64,000 nucleotides of DNA from assembly GCA_009617715.1 (NCBI GenBank), contig VTFK01000077.1, positions 1 to 64,000 of the forward strand. Direction: 5' to 3'. The notes below the pieces were generated by a model, which was given only the letters and a program-made list of their open reading frames with translations, was not told where the DNA came from and made no database searches. Positions 48,660 to 60,079 of the stretch are shown here, one piece after another. The stretch's first letter is position 1, and each line of letters opens with the position of its first letter. This stretch comes from Plectrocnemia conspersa (Eukaryota > Arthropoda > Insecta > Trichoptera > Polycentropodidae). Made by a program: the position numbers and the translations under genes.

Positions 48660-49220
48660 GACATGAAACAGACGCAAAAATGAGTATATTTAAAATTGTT
48701 GTGTCAACTCCTTATAATTATCTAATTGCAAAGTGATTCGTTTCTTCTGATCAAAAGCTGAAGCTGCTACTGAATTTCAGAGTCAACTTTTTTTATTAAT
48801 AGCAATGTGGTTATTAACTAGCAAAATAAAGCGAATTGCTGTCGTGAATTTCAAGAAAAATAGTGAATGGGTATATGTTATTATCGATAAACTTATATTT
48901 CGATATTCGTTTAACTATCGATGAGCTTTAAAAAAGTATGCACAATTGCTATTTATAAAATCGAAAACTAGCCCAAAAATTCTATATCATTGGCATAATA
49001 GAACTTGCTTTAAATCTCACTAAGTACATTGGGTTGAAAATGTATAAAAATAATCTGCTAAAGGTATAGAAACTATACTTTAAATATTTTTATATATTCC
49101 TAGTATTCTAGTCAATAAATTTTAACATTTCATCAATTTTAAATGACTGATTACTCAATGATAATCTGCTCTAAAAGTGTTTTAGAGTTTTTTCCCACAA
49201 ATTCAGATTCACTCTCGTTA
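48660..49220. other. AT-rich gene-free stretch
   Basis: Nothing recognised. Confidence 0.5.
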
Positions 49221-49225
49221 CAGAT

Positions 49226-49275
49226 TTTTAGCTCATACTGGAGTACCACATTTTAGCTCATACCGGAGTACCACT
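49226..49275. repeat. two-copy 25-bp tandem repeat
   Basis: TTTTAGCTCATAC(T/C)GGAGTACCAC(A/T) occurs twice head to tail with two differences. It lies 31 bases before a perfect hairpin. Confidence 0.9.
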
Positions 49276-49306
49276 TTTATTTGGGTCTGCTGTTCTTTTT
49301 TCAATT

Positions 49307-49350
49307 AAAAACTCGAAATATGCTGTGGCGACAGCATATTTCGAGTTTTT
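49307..49350. repeat. perfect 20-bp hairpin with 4-base loop
   Basis: Left arm 49,307-49,326 (AAAAACTCGAAATATGCTGT) and right arm 49,331-49,350 are exact complements around GGCG. With the T run following the right arm it looks like an intrinsic-terminator shape, which has no such role in an animal genome. More likely it is the relic of an inverted duplication or a foldback element. Confidence 0.92.
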
Positions 49351-49515
49351 TTTTCTTTTTTTTAGTTTATTTTTTTTAGTTTATTTTCGTAAAAATAATT
49401 GACTGTTTTATTCTGGTTGATTTTATTTTCCATCTCTCTGAATATTTATTCAGTATTTTTTAAAATATTTTGTAATTTATTCGCTATTGATTTATGGCAG
49501 TGTGTGCATTTGCAA

Positions 49516-49620
49516 TGCCTGCACTACACTCTGGAAGTGTGGGTTACTTCGGTCGAGTTCGGTTCTGCCCGCTCTAAAATCTCTCGGAAGTTGTCCGAGG
49601 TTACCGAGAACGGGAGGTAG
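49516..49620. mobile_element. TAA-type MITE, end fragment in opposite orientation
   Basis: TGCCTGCACTACACTCTGGAAG at 49,516 is the inverse of the right end of the element at 42,741, except for two missing bases. A GGAAGTTGTCCGAGGT piece follows near 49,585. The other end was not found. It could pair with the copy ending at 50,439 as a larger composite element of about 0.92 kb. Confidence 0.55.
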
Positions 49621-49629
49621 TGACGAGAG

Positions 49630-50195
49630 CGAGAGAGATAATGATATGGTTTTTCGCAAACTGAGATAGAACGAGTAACTCGGTTCAATTTCAGTATGCG
49701 CGTAGGCGTCCTATGGTCAACACGCATGACGAGCGCTGCATCGTAGTCACGTGATAATACCACATGCTTATCGGGGACTTCAACAGACTCTTACTGACAT
49801 CTTTGAATATTTTAGGACACCAAAAGGGATTAATTATATTTTTGATAGTATATTCTTCTAACAGATATCGTTTTTATATTTTTTTTCATATAAAATTAAA
49901 TAATTAAAAAATAATTAGTAGTGCTTGATTTTGTTAAAAAAAATCGTTTCGAATATTCTTATGTATTTTCCTAATTCGGTTTATATAAATGTCACACCTT
50001 AATGAATTCTTATTTAGAATCGATGGCGACAAATTCTAGGATAGTCACAGATGTGGTGTTCGTATTCTGAAGTATAATTTTTATGCCTTATGGCATATTT
50101 TGCAAAAGCCGACAAAGATTTTGCGTAAATTGAATATTTACGACCGAAAAGTTTTCACTGATATTGTATTGGTGAGTGACTACACAAACTTTTAT
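49630..50195. other. gene-free stretch between MITE fragments
   Basis: Short overlapping frames on both strands near 49,500-49,760 match nothing known. The rest is AT-rich. Confidence 0.5.
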
Positions 50196-50198
50196 AAT

Positions 50199-50439
50199 TA
50201 TCAGTAGAGTAATTTGAATAATATGACAATTTAAAAATTGCGATTATATAGCACATTTTTCGCGCGCAAATATGCCAGCTGTACATGACAGCAGCAGCCG
50301 TGCGGACATCATTCACGGCCCGCCGTCTGGACGGCATATGAAATTTGTGGCAGTGTTCCCGCTACTCAGAAGTCGGTGACCTCGGCCGACTTCAGTAAAA
50401 TTTCGGTTCGGACAACTTCCAGAGAGTGTAGTGCAAGCA
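50199..50439. mobile_element. TAA-flanked MITE, copy 2
   Basis: Aligns over nearly its whole length with 42,496-42,741. It shares TCAGTAG, AATATGACAATTTAAAAATT, CAGCTGTAC(G/A)TGACAGCAG, GGCATATGAAATTTG and the right end TTCCAGAGAGTGTAGTGCA. The left terminus is eroded and the right one carries a single change (CAAGCA for CAGGCA). Confidence 0.75.
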
Positions 50440-50559
50440 TAAAATTAGTTTGTTAGTCAGTGTACATAAATAAATTAATATTTTAACATGTTTATGTATC
50501 ATTTGTATACAATATATAGAGAAACGGTTCGAGAAAACTTATCTAAGGTACTCCAGCTG

Positions 50560-50810
50560 GAATTTTACGCGGTATCGAATGTTCATTATTCAGTGAAACA
50601 AGATAGATTTCGTAGCAGATAATCGGGGGTTTTGTATTTGTATAGTTTATGAATAGCACTATCATGCCATACCATGTCGATTTTTTTTCCCTATATTATC
50701 ATTAAAGGCCCGTTCTCTTTTTCCTATTAAAATTAGCGCATATATGCTCTGTTAAACTAATAAGTTGATGTATTGTAGATTGATTTTTTGCAAGCCAAAC
50801 TATTTGTCAT
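50560..50810 (-). mobile_element. jockey-like retrotransposon relic (copy of the 31-kb family)
   Basis: The minus strand reads FGLQK, then after a frameshift NQSTIHQLISLTEHICANFN followed by RKKRTGL, and further on MVWH, IHKLYKYKTPDYLLR. These are the same RT segments as at 30,996-31,181, and the DNA aligns directly. This copy retains the RTGL part deleted in the 31-kb copy but has an insertion of about 30 bases of T-rich sequence before the VWH box. Inactive. Confidence 0.85.
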
Positions 50811-50819
50811 TTCCATGCA

Positions 50820-52070
50820 TTAATTTTTTTAATTGTTGGTAAAACTTGATGCTTTTACATCAACGCCTCTTTTTTAAACAGTAAATCTTAGTTTATCGAT
50901 TTAGTTATGTATCTTTAAACGTATTATTTTTTTTATGTTTCAATTTTTTGCATAAATGTGTGAGTTCTAACGGTCATATTGTTTTATTTTTTTTCATATT
51001 TAGATAATTGATTGTAAATAATTTTTTAAGATTGTGATTTTTAAAAGTTTAGCTAGTTGTATCTGCGAGTTTTCTGGAATTACCTATTCGTCCAGCCATA
51101 TTGAGTTTGCTTTTTGCCCCTTAAATGACATTAGTTAAAATATATATATTTTTTTTTAATCGTTATATTTGCTCAATTACAAAACATGTCTACTATTATT
51201 AATAATCTATTGTTGATATAAACGCTGAAAGTTGTGCGAATTTCGTTTGCGGGAATGACACTGTCTATGTAGTAACATATTAAACATTTTATATTTGACC
51301 TGTACGTCGACGTCTAGCTGAACCTAAGTGACCATATCTTGCTAGTATATCATAGTAGATACTATAAATAAAGACATATATTACATCCACACATTGATTT
51401 CGCTTTTAGATATTTTATCAACCCCTTTTTATCTAAGTGACGTCTCAGTCGTGAGTTATACTCATGCAAGATAATTCGTCATATATATGTAATACAATAT
51501 TTTATTTTATATTATATGTGCGTTGATAATATTATAAGCCATGCGAGTTTTCATGCATATGCATACGCTGTACATATGATGTTTTATATGTCTTCGTATT
51601 AAATTTATTTTACCGCTCTAGCAATTTCATTCTAACGATTTATAATATAATGTTTATGTGAGCTTATTAAGCCGATCGATTTGCAAAATGTGTTTATAAA
51701 TCAGACGTCGGAGGTAAATCGTGAAGATCTTGCATCTTGGAAGAAGTTTCCCCTTGCATACCCTGGCTCTGCGGCTAAACTCAACAGTATAAATTATCAA
51801 AGTGCCCACTTAAATTATGGCAACACTACGCTTGTCAGTTAAGCACCGACTTATAGTAATACAAATTAACCGTCGCATAAATCAGTCCCTTGCACACGCG
51901 GTTAAGAAGCAAATTGTTGCTCGTGGTCTAACTAGCAGTCAATGTCACCAAATTTCATTTAATGTACCTATGTAATACAAACCGAGCGGCTCGTCCTTGT
52001 GGTTAAACATACAAATGTATGCAGATGAAACCTAATATCTTTTATGCGAAACACCTGGAAAAAATATATT
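50820..52070. other. AT-rich gene-free stretch
   Basis: May contain further decayed retrotransposon sequence next to the RT relic. Nothing identifiable. Confidence 0.5.
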
Positions 52071-52079
52071 ATTAATTCA

Positions 52080-52960
52080 ATATGCCGCGCCGCGCTCTCT
52101 CGGCGAATTATCATTTTTATTATGATTTTTTGCTCGCTCTTTACGCGCCGGAATTAATTTCTTGTTACAATATTAATAATAAGTTAACTTGAATGTGGCA
52201 AAAACAATAAAGAGAGCACATGCATAAGATACAAATAAAATAGCACATGACGGGGCTCGGTTAGTATAATTTTATAGGGTAATATTTATGATAGAGCATG
52301 TGCTTACGTTTCCGGTGAGAAATGCTTTATTTATTTTGATTATAACTATTTATTTAGTGTATATTATTTTTTTTTTCAAAATAAATCCTATCGAATCAAG
52401 TGTAAAGATTAACTTAAATATCGAGCAGGTGTGAAAATCTAATATAGTCCTGTATGTATAATATTTAAAAATGTAATCACTAGTTGTTAAACATCTTTGT
52501 GAAACATATTTTATAAAATTATAAATATTATGAAATATTTATTTTAATTGAATTGTATATACGCCAGTCTTCTCTATTGTTCTCTCTCTTATATATTATA
52601 ATAAAGAATTAATTTTCAATGTTGTACATAATTTCTATTTATTTCTTTTTGTATGTGTATGACTAGCTTTTAATAATATTTTATATAAGATATACAAAGA
52701 GTGTAATTTACACTCTTCAGTCTGATTAAAAGTATTATTTGAATATTTTTAATATATTTTCCCATTATGGTAGCTTCACTCCTCAACTTTTTGTTTATCT
52801 AAAATATTGTATGAAGCCTATTTAATTAAATTGAAAGTAATATAGGGTGCTTTAATCAACAATGCTCATTGTATTCGGCCAAGTATTAATATTCAACGGC
52901 AAACATTGGAAAGGTATTAAGGAAGCATTCGTCATAGTTGCGTGTCTACTAATTTTTATT
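52080..52960. other. AT-rich gene-free stretch with a small CG-rich patch
   Basis: A short CG-rich patch at 52,083-52,155 (CGCGCCGCGCTCTCTCGGCG). Nothing else recognised. Confidence 0.5.
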
Positions 52961-52964
52961 CGAT

Positions 52965-53380
52965 CAAAGGGCCGCACCCTAAATCTTATCATCCAGAGTC
53001 TGCGCCACGGCGGTGCTTTTATATTAAATTGATATCTAGAAGAGGAAGAAAATACGTGCGCTCCCCAGCATAAATTTCCAAGTTGCTTGTTTTAATAATC
53101 CCGTAATGTTCTCTAATTGCATGAAACCTTCAAGATGTGATCTCGAGGATTAAATTTCACATTCGACGACGACTACTCGCGTACAAATACCAGTACCGCG
53201 TTCGTAGAAATTCAATATCAGCACAACACGCAATTCTTTTTTCTACTTCTGCTTTCCGTTTTTATTTCTTTCTTCTCTCCTTTTAGGTGTAATTAATCGA
53301 AATTTCGCGAAATCGTCCGCTCCGAAAATTTCGACAAAGTCCCCTGCCTCGCTCAATAAGCGATAGCCGGACGGAAAGTA
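52965..53380. promoter_or_regulatory. CG-richer non-coding island
   Basis: Less AT-rich block (GCGCCACGGCGGTGC, TCGACGACGACTACTCGCG, CGCGAAATCGTCCGC). No coding signature. Confidence 0.25.
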
Positions 53381-53389
53381 ATGCGATAT

Positions 53390-55120
53390 ATTTATTATTG
53401 TATAGATATAAGATGAGAATTAATAGAAGAGAAAGAAATAATAATAAAAAAAACAGCTATGATACAAAGCGGTAGATCGTGACTTTCAGCCGTAATACAA
53501 ATTTAATAAAAAAGGGATTCTTGGAATTATATTTGTATAAGAATCACTGAGGTATAAATATTATTCATATAAAAAATTATCCTTAGCATCCGGTCTACCA
53601 AATGTTATCAGTATTTCTAACCCAATCATACCTTTTTTGTCTTATGGTATTATTTATTTAAATTGCTTCATTTCATTGCCTTAACTTTGATTGAAATATA
53701 TGTACAGCTAGTAAAATGACGCTTTAGTGCCGTATATAAGTAATTCTCTCCCATGGACTATGATGATGAGCTAAATCCTTTCAATTTACAACAATCATGT
53801 AGAGCGTTTAATTGATATAAATAAAATTAAACGGTAACCACCCGCAGTTGCATGACCTAGATTTGTCATGGAAGACGCCTCTAATGAATTTGCGCTATCT
53901 TGTGTATGTATGTACATCAGTTGTGCTATGACCTGAATCAAATAACACACGAAACACTCAGTCATACCCAACCAGGATAATCGCACAGCTTCTGATGACA
54001 AGAAACACTCTTGGCTGCGATTAGCCTCACTCATATTTGAAAAAACAAGTCTTATTGTGCAGAGCTAAGGAAGCATTAGTCATAATGAGATAATAATATT
54101 TTACGGCGACGTTTTTTGCAATAATATTTTTTTTAACAATTGCAAGTAACATTCAAAAAGTCGCGTCTATGCATCAAGTACTTGTAAACTAAAATTATGT
54201 GCATTTACAACTTTTTATGAAAGTAAACAAGTTCAGTGTAGTAAAATTCTATTTATTTTATATCATTATGTATGGACATACTCAAGTTAACAATAAGGAT
54301 ATAAGAAACTTTTTTTAAATTCAAAAATAAAAAGTTACTTGACGTATCGTGTTTTTGAGATGTAGATATCTATACAATACATAAACATAGCTTGATATCT
54401 AGACATTGTAAAAAAAATTTTTTGGTCATTTGCATCTATTACTTCTATTCCGTTTGTTTATCCGCTACTATAAAAAAAATTAAACACACATTATAATGTG
54501 TGATTTTTAAAAAGAGAAAGCAATTACGCATACCTGGCCAATACGTAATATCCATTAAAACAAAGATTGCAAGCAATCCAAAAGCAAAGTAATTGTAAAA
54601 AATACTTCAAATGTGTTTATGAATTATATTTAAATTATTATAAATAAACGCAACTACTTTTTAAATAGTAGAGAAAAAGTTCAACCCATTAAATGTATTT
54701 AGGTTTAAATAATCAAAGTCATTCATTGGATTCGTTTAACATACATAAAATCGTGAATTAGCTCACATCTAACCCGCCTGTACCCTCACTTTTGGACAAG
54801 CTCAGTCTACGCCACATTAAACAACCACAAAAAAATATATATATTTATACCTTAGCAGTCTTAGATATTCTACTTAGCCCTGAATCAAATCAAGTAAAAA
54901 TAATTGAATTTAATGTTGCGTGTGAACTTTGTTTATAAATAAATCATAGTAATTCGCACAATGAATAAACACGTAGGTAAAATTAAACAAACATCTAAAT
55001 TATTCCAAACAGCACAATTTAAATTTATAAAATAATAAAACAAATTTGGTTTAAGTAAACTTCTTCGTCGAACATCGTGTCGCCAAAATTTAATCAAAGC
55101 ACGCCAAAACTTACTGAAAG
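53390..55120. other. AT-rich gene-free stretch
   Basis: A 79-codon minus frame at 53,795-54,034 has no recognisable domain. Nothing else seen. Confidence 0.5.
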
Positions 55121-55129
55121 TCGATTTCA

Positions 55130-55780
55130 ATTCAGCGTCGGATCCCTAAGTGCGACTTAAAAATCTCTTTGCAGCCCTCAGTCGGAAATAACCATGAAAC
55201 AGGGTCCGTGACCTGAATCCCCGCGAGATTATGAAAACATTGCGGTTAACCGTTACGCCGGTCTTAACGTATGCACTTAACGGCTGTAAGTTATTCTGCA
55301 AACGCGTCGTTAAATCCAACTTAAAACACTAGGCATCCATTTGACAAAATAAGAAAATAAAGAAAGAAGAAAACACGTGCGCGTATGTTTATGATGGAAT
55401 TTTCCGGCTCGCGTCTCTAATTCGGAAAACTTTTTTATTTCCTGCACCCCCCCCCCTCACCCACCAACTCTACCGTGCTTTTACGCAAGTTTATGTGTAA
55501 TAAAATTCAAAGGGCCAAATTGAAAAACATGAAACTTTGCTGGCAGTTAAAGTCTTGTAGCGGAACGGCGTTCCGGATAAGGCGCCTCCGTGCGCATTTT
55601 TACGGATTTAGCCGTACAAGAACCGATACGTTTACTTTTAAATATCGTTTCTGTGTATTTGACACAAAAAAACAGGTTGGGAAGCCGCGGTTGAATCGCG
55701 GCAAACAAATTGCTTCGCCTTTTGACCGAAAATGTACAAGATAACTGGCGAGCTTACATTTTTTTGGAGCATTAACGTCG
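55130..55780. promoter_or_regulatory. CG-richer non-coding island with poly-C tract
   Basis: A long less AT-rich block with a C run at about 55,446-55,456. Frames on both strands cover part of it (89 codons plus, 118 codons minus from 55,994) and are mutual shadows with no domain. Candidate constrained or regulatory DNA. Confidence 0.3.
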
Positions 55781-55784
55781 GGCA

Positions 55785-57420
55785 GCCATTAAAACTTTTG
55801 CCTTTTTCAAAGTGAAATATCATTGAAGAAAAAGAAGAGCAAGAGTCACGGAGCGAATTAACATTTTTTAAACGCGTTTTGCGGCTGATATTCTCATTGG
55901 TAAAATGCTGAATTGGAAAAATTCGATCAGTCTCGGTTTCATTATATAAGTTTTCAACATCTCGGGCGACAGGTGTCGAACTCAAGAATAACAATAAAAA
56001 AACAGATATAATAATAATCCTGAAAACTTTTTTATATTAATGCGCACAATTTTGGGCGTTTTTCTCCCTAATGCGAAATTCATAAAGGGAACGAGATGAA
56101 ATGAATCAATTCTAGAGGCACTCTGACCCACATTTTGATATATAAGAAGGGAAAAAATCCTAATTATCTAAGATGGTCCGCGCAGAGCAGAGGTCGTCAA
56201 TCGCGGAGCGTATAGCTCCCTTGAGCACCCAGACAATCCAAGTTAGAGGTCTAATCTCGACGTCAATTTAGGAAGTAAAAAAGCTTAATAAACTCGTTCG
56301 GACTTATATTACGCAAGCTCATTTCTGATTTTATATCTAGCAACATCTAAATTTTAACTTGATATTATAATAAAAAGTTGATTTAAAAAATTACAAATAA
56401 TTTGAATAAATCATTAATTTACAAAGCAAACTATTTCTTAACCGATTTATGTTAGTGAAGTTTTAATTAGAATTTAATTGTAACGTTTTTCCGCCAACTG
56501 ATACTAAAATTTGTTGGTCATGTGCTTAATAAACGTTAGCAATTCTACCTCAAAGTTTATCAGCATGCAAAAAACGATTATCATATGCATCTTATATGAT
56601 TAATAAATAAAAATTCTAAATATTTTACCCTATATTTCAAAAATCTTTAGTGGGTTTCCCCCGATAAAAGATTTTGAATTGCTGCAAAAAAACTCCATTT
56701 TTTTAATTTTAATATAAATATTTTATTTGGTCAATATTATTGAACTATTTTTTAACATAAAATCATTCATAAGAAATTAAATATTGAAAACTATGAGTGT
56801 TCACAAATTTCTTGAAAGAAAAGTGAAAAGCTAAGCTCTTGGCCGATCAATCTATTCTAGATCTTTATCGATTTTTCTTGTACTTCTTCTAGCCGTATGG
56901 CAACAATTATATTGTATGTAGAAATTCTATAAATACTTAAAATTGCCATAAAACAATCTGCACTATTTTCATGAGATAAATTATAAAAAAATTGTATTTA
57001 ATAAATACGACTATATCCGGGGTACATATGTTTAATTTTATAAGCTAATGGCATATGTTTAAACAAAGTATAGCATTAATACAATTTTAGTAAATTATGC
57101 AATTATCTTAGCTCATTCCTCGCAATTATAATAAATGGTGTCATCGTGGTGCGTAATTGCTTTTCACTTATGATATTGAAGCATTAACACCATAGAATAA
57201 AAAAATAATTTATAAACTCCCAATTTTATATTTACTTTAGATATTTTTATAAACTGATCTATAAGGATAGTTTAGTTAATATTAATGTATAAAATATGTT
57301 GATGTACTTGACTGTACTTTACATACATATACTGTAGAAAGTTTTAAAAACGAATGCCAGAGCTAACAGCGAGCGACTTTTAAGCAGATTCGAAACTAAA
57401 CATTTAGTGATTCCGCTTTC
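55785..57420. other. AT-rich gene-free stretch
   Basis: A hAT-like terminus word (CAGAGGTCGTCAATC) lies at about 56,189, but no matching right end was found. Nothing else recognised. Confidence 0.5.
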
Positions 57421-57429
57421 TCTGGGGAC

Positions 57430-57700
57430 AGGTGTCACAGCAGTAATCGCCTGGGTGCAGATCATTAAACTTCTCGGACGATTTGCCTCTTAAGATGTGT
57501 TAATGTGAGGCTAAGATTGATAGTAAGCTGATAGGTCTGTTGTTTGTAGGTTAAAATGCGATCTTTTCCGGCTTTTGTAATTGAAAAAACTTTGGCAGTT
57601 CTCTACCCACGGAAAAATGAGCAATGGTGGAATGATTATTAAATAGTTTAGCTAAAAATATTCCTGCTTTTTGAGGCTAACTTTTATTGACGGGGGCTTT
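57430..57700 (-). mobile_element. non-LTR retrotransposon reverse-transcriptase relic (N-terminal RT motifs)
   Basis: The minus strand reads GIFLAKLFNNHSTIAHFSVG, then LPKFFQLQKPEKIAF, a stop, and NNRPISLLSIL. This matches the conserved order at the start of non-LTR RT domains: LxxLFNxxLxxGxFPxxWKxAxVxPIPK...NYRPISLL. Downstream motifs are not recognisable. The family looks different from the jockey copies at 14, 31 and 50 kb, because the DNA does not align. A stop and missing residues show it is dead. Confidence 0.8.
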
Positions 57701-57709
57701 TTAACTGTT

Positions 57710-58180
57710 TACTAGTTATTAAATAAAGTCTTAAAGTGAATTATCTTCAATAACGTTTTATGAACGAAAATTTCTGCGCTTGTCGTTATTTTTTAGTAAT
57801 CAATGCATTTTTAAAAAAATATTTTTTTCTATATAATATATGTTGTACCTTTATTTATGATAGTGGTGACTAAAGGTAAATTAAAAAAAATAATATTATG
57901 TTTTCACACATTATACGTGGGACTTTAATTGCATTAAATTGAAACCATAATTTCACCTCAAAACCACAAAATATAATGAATGTACAAATGCAAGTCATCA
58001 ATTTTTTTAATTGTAGTATTATGTAACAAAAACAATATCAATGTTTATTGTATATGTTATTTTTCAGTAAATATGTATTTTTACTAGTATATTTTTAATT
58101 TCGTTTTAAAAAAATATTATTATATTATTATTGTTATGCACTAATGAAATTATATTCTGCTTCAAAGTGTCTATGAAACT
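57710..58180. other. AT-rich gene-free stretch
   Basis: Nothing recognised. Confidence 0.5.
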
Positions 58181-58186
58181 AAATTT

Positions 58187-58345
58187 GACAGTTGTAAAAC
58201 ATACATTTGGTGTGAAAACCCAGACCTAACCCAAACAAATTAAACTAATGGAAGTTTAAAACCATAGTTTCAGTTAAGTTGGGTTTGGTTAATTCGTTAA
58301 AATTAGGCTTAGGTTTGAACAAAAAATTGACATTTTGCAACTGTT
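58187..58345. mobile_element. foldback MITE, copy 2
   Basis: The ends are GACAGTTGTAAAACATACATT and the inverse ATTTTGCAACTGT. Inner arms carry CCAGACCTAACCCAAAC and the inverse GGCTTAGGTTTGAAC. It shares GGGTTTGGTTAATTCGTT with the copy at 17.3 kb. The flanks are also similar to those of copies 1 and 3, so the mobile unit may extend beyond the foldback core. Confidence 0.7.
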
Positions 58346-58490
58346 ACAGTGAAATTGTATTTTGCATTGAAGTTATATTTTTGTTTTAGTAAAATCATAT
58401 TTAAATACATTTTACTAGCAAAAATATAATTTATATGATAGGCGCTATTAAAATTATATGCAGACAAAAAATTCTATAAAACTCAATTAG

Positions 58491-58598
58491 ACAGTTGCGA
58501 AACGTTCATTTGCTGTCCAGACCCAAACCAAAAAATATTCAAAAACAATAATTAGTTTTGGTTTTATTTGTTAAGATTACAACTGCGTTTTACAACTG
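58491..58598. mobile_element. foldback MITE, copy 3
   Basis: Left end ACAGTTGCGAAACGTTCATT followed by TGCTGTCCAGACCCAAACC. Right end is a degraded inverse (GTTTTACAACTG). Lies about 145 bases after copy 2 in tandem. Confidence 0.65.
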
Positions 58599-58599
58599 A

Positions 58600-59085
58600 A
58601 TTTATATTTTTTAGTGTAGTTATGCTTTTATTACTATGAATTTAATTTATCTTATTTAATAGATTTATAATTTCACTGGCCAATGTCAGTGAATCTGTAT
58701 TTATTACTGCGCTGGTGATCTATTACGACTTTAACAGCTGGTGTAACATCCTACAGCTATTTTTTTATACAAAATTCTGGCGGCGTACATGATTTAACTG
58801 GAAATTGAAGACCACCATTTTTTTGCACGTTTAGCGCCTGTCAAATGACGGCTTAGAGCAGCATATATTTTTACTAGCCCCTGTCAGATAAATTATATTT
58901 TAACTAAAAAAATGTAATCCGATCTGATTTGACTGAAATGCAATTGTGTTTAATATTATTATTATGATTAAACATGTCTGATATTGCTACCAGATCTTTT
59001 AAATACATTTAAGGCTAGTATAATAATGCAAACCACAATTTTGGAAACGCTGTGTTAAATAATTACGAACATTCAATTATATATA
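58600..59085. other. AT-rich gene-free stretch
   Basis: Words similar to the flanks of the foldback family (GAGCAGCATATATTTTTACTAG at about 58,856) suggest a further eroded copy. Nothing else recognised. Confidence 0.5.
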
Positions 59086-59089
59086 TGTA

Positions 59090-59580
59090 TATAGGCGGAC
59101 GTTTTGGGCCGAGAAACCGACGCGTCACCTGGCTCGGGCAGGTGTCGTCTTGCCGAAGTGATTTCGTCAGCGGTTATTGTGCCGACGGGATAAACTGCTT
59201 TATCTTACGTATTATACGGTGGCGCGAGAGGCTGTAAGGTGTCAGGATCAGGCGTGCACCGCCGAGGTTTGAGTGCTGCGGAATTTACGTTTTAGTACTC
59301 GGCCGACGCGAGGCGCTAAACTTTACAGCGCCATTAACCCGCGGAGCCTAATAGACCGACCTTGCCATTAATAATACCGGGAATCATAAGGCCGTAAACC
59401 TGGAGAGCCTGAACTGCCTTTAATATACAAACTGCGGGCGTAATGAACGCCGTTTAAATTACGAGGCCTTTTTAAGCACGCATTCGTGACATTCTACGTT
59501 TTGTGCTTTACGATCCCTCTCTCGCGGGCCGTTTAGTGGTTTTTTTACCGCAGTAAACACACAAAAGCGAGACGATTGGG
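59090..59580. promoter_or_regulatory. CG-rich island with paired E-boxes and homeodomain-like words
   Basis: One of the strongest CG-richer islands. CACCTG (59,126-59,131) and CAGGTG (59,139-59,144) form a mirrored E-box pair of the Snail/Zeb type. Farther right are GCCATTAA twice, GGCCGTAAACC, GCCTTTAATA and GCCGTTTAAATTACGAGGC. No coding frame. The motif density is seen directly; enhancer function is inference. Confidence 0.38.
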
Positions 59581-59589
59581 GAAATTTTG

Positions 59590-60070
59590 TTTTATGCGGA
59601 TTCGTGCTTTAAACTTTTGCTTTGTAATACACAGTAAGCGATTGCTCTTATGATAGTTAGCTAATATCATTTAAAATTATTAATTGTAATTAAACTATAA
59701 AAGTTCAACTCTTTTTTGTACAAAATAATATTTATCAGTTACCATTTTTAAGATTTTGTAAAGTTTGTTTTAAAGCAAAGTAAAAAACATGATGTTTTTA
59801 ACACTCTTCTAGCTCTAAAACAATGTTAAAAGTGTTTTTTTTTTAAAGCACCATAAAGCGATAAAAGGATTAGCATCATAATAATTTGATTATCTTATAA
59901 TATTATACAAGATATAGTATATCCCTAATACAACAGTTCGTTTACATCAGTTTATTGCCTAAATCATTTTTTATTATATTATAAGTCAATGTATAATGCA
60001 AATATTAATATCGACGATATCAAAAATAACGTTGATGAAAAGAAAGTTATATGACCTAAGCGATATTTCC
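59590..60070. other. AT-rich gene-free stretch
   Basis: Nothing recognised. Confidence 0.5.
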
Positions 60071-60079
60071 TGCTATTGT

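Noticed and set aside
49307..49358. Rho-independent terminator (hairpin followed by T run)
   Set aside because: The window is animal nuclear DNA by its transposons and composition, so a bacterial terminator has no meaning here.
55638..55994. 118-codon minus-strand open frame
   Set aside because: Lies over a CG-richer island where stops are rarer; no recognisable domain; the overlapping plus-strand frame is just as open.
56180..56260. Second-type hAT element beginning CAGAGGTCGTCAATC
   Set aside because: No matching inverted right end or target duplication found downstream.
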